Source of the DNA: Ferruginibacter sp.
GTDB taxonomy: Bacteria; Bacteroidota; Bacteroidia; Chitinophagales; Chitinophagaceae
Reading direction: 5' to 3'
Assembly: GCA_017983695.1 (NCBI GenBank)
Contig: JAGOAX010000003.1
Coordinates: forward strand, 1 to 64,000
DNA: 64,000 nt
Both the position numbers and the translations under genes were made by a program. Position 1 is the stretch's first letter, and each line of letters begins with the position of its first letter. Under the pieces are notes generated by a model. It was given only the letters and a program-made list of their open reading frames with translations, was not told the origin of the DNA and made no database searches. Positions 63,180 to 64,000 of the stretch are shown here, piece by piece.

Positions 63180-64000
63180 ATGAAAGTATTCAAATATTTT
63201 TTCAGCATAGCTTTTTTGCTGGTGCTTGCTGCCGGTTGTAAAAAGGAAGTAAACGATGATCTTTCTTTTTTAGAAACTGATGCCGCACCTGATAAGCTAT
63301 CAGCATTTTTTGATATAACGCAGGACAATACCGGCCTTGTTACCATTACACCAAATGGCGAAGGCATTTCTTTTTATGAAATTTATTATGGCGATGCAAC
63401 TACCACACCTGCAAAAGTGCAACCTGGCAAAGCCACTCAGCATGTGTATGCCGAAGGTGTGTACAATGTAAAAATTGTTGGCCACAGCATTACAGGAAAA
63501 ATTACTGAGACCACAAAACAGTTAACAGTATCGTTCAGGGCACCGGAAAATTTAGACTTTACAATTACTGTTGACCCTAACAATAATTATAAAGTTAGCG
63601 TAACTGCAAAAGCAGTTTATGAAACATTCTTCAGGATTTATTGGGGCGATGTGCCTAACGAAGTACCGGTGTCTTTTTTAGAAGGGGATGTTGTAACCCA
63701 CAATTATGCAGCCGTTGGTACATATAATATCAGGGTAGTGGCTTTAAGTGGCGGTGCAGCAACCACACAATTAATTAAACCGGTAACAATTGTTGATCCC
63801 GTTTTATTACCAATAACTTTTGAGTCACCAACAGTAAATTATGATTTTGTAAATTTTGGTGGAGGTGTGGTTACAAAAATTAATAACCCCCAGAGTAATG
63901 GAATTAATACAAGTGCCAGAGTTGGCAGGATGGTGAAAAATGCGCCTGAAGTATGGGGTGGCAGTGTTATTACATTAGGTACACCAATTGATTTTACTTT
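63180..64000 (+). CDS. PKD-domain lipoprotein, probable surface glycan-binding protein (cut by window edge)
   Basis: From ATG 63180 the frame is open to the edge, giving 273 residues. It has a lipobox (VLAAGCKK) and two PKD-like domains (about residues 35-115 and 118-200), each closing in a HxYxxxGxYxVxVVG-like strand (HVYAEGVYNVKIVG, HNYAAVGTYNIRVVA). The part after residue 210 begins a new domain. PKD lipoproteins right after susCD are typical surface glycan-binding proteins of beta-glucan (laminarin) loci, and a glycosidase gene often follows. That is inference, since the downstream genes are outside the window. Confidence 0.88.
   Translation, partial: MKVFKYFFSIAFLLVLAAGCKKEVNDDLSFLETDAAPDKLSAFFDITQDNTGLVTITPNGEGISFYEIYYGDATTTPAKVQPGKATQHVYAEGVYNVKIVGHSITGKITETTKQLTVSFRAPENLDFTITVDPNNNYKVSVTAKAVYETFFRIYWGDVPNEVPVSFLEGDVVTHNYAAVGTYNIRVVALSGGAATTQLIKPVTIVDPVLLPITFESPTVNYDFVNFGGGVVTKINNPQSNGINTSARVGRMVKNAPEVWGGSVITLGTPIDFT

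Overview
The window looks like chromosomal DNA of a Bacteroidota bacterium, most likely of the family Chitinophagaceae. The evidence is two SusC/SusD outer-membrane pairs, an ECF sigma/FecR pair feeding a SusC with an STN domain, a fused SecDF, Bacteroidota-type lipobox lipoproteins, and several promoters of the Bacteroidota form (TTTG, about 19 bases, TAnnTTTG). No transposase, integrase, phage gene or CRISPR array was found. The species cannot be named from the sequence alone.

Layout. 1-4.3 kb: the start of secDF (minus, cut by the window edge), a class A beta-lactamase-like serine hydrolase and an aspartate-type aminotransferase. 4.3-14.5 kb: an envelope block with two small secreted proteins, an OstA/LptA-like protein, an MlaD/MCE protein and an N-acetylmuramoyl-L-alanine amidase on the minus strand, a divergent LptD-like protein, then an acyltransferase (plsC-like) and ung. 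14.8-40.5 kb: a large polysaccharide utilisation locus (PUL 1). It holds an ECF sigma factor, a FecR anti-sigma, SusC and SusD, a terminator, and an 11-gene co-directional run: GH16, a two-domain esterase, GH31, GH172 (DUF2961), GH28-like, a GH55-like beta-helix protein, a sialate O-acetylesterase-like protein, GH127, GH5, ribokinase and a GRP-type sugar permease. A tRNA-Arg(TCT) on the minus strand closes this block.

40.9-51.6 kb: a MATE transporter, an OM barrel protein and an OmpA-like paralogue, an ABC-F ATPase, a DUF3347 protein followed by a TonB receptor, and three small secreted proteins on the minus strand. 51.7-55.4 kb: thrS, infC and rluF. 55.4-64 kb: a second, smaller locus (PUL 2) made of a Y_Y_Y/LuxR-type sensor-regulator divergent from SusC, SusD and a PKD-like lipoprotein cut by the window edge.

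How the parts work together. In PUL 1 the STN domain of SusC would signal through FecR to the sigma factor. The secreted glycosidases and esterases would strip and cut an acetylated glycan carrying furanose side chains, and the permease and kinase at the end would take up and phosphorylate a released sugar. PUL 2 uses a different control logic, a membrane sensor fused to a DNA-binding domain.

The most interesting structural signal is that PUL 1 is bracketed by a short repeat of the tRNA-Arg 3' end (14515-14535 and 40589-40609, 19 of 21 bases equal). Each copy sits beside a related hairpin, which is the geometry expected for a genomic island inserted at that tRNA. Other leads are a shared beta-sandwich module in two neighbouring CAZyme genes, a C-terminal domain shared by the amidase and an unrelated secreted protein 40 kb away, and several promoters that leave almost no 5' leader.
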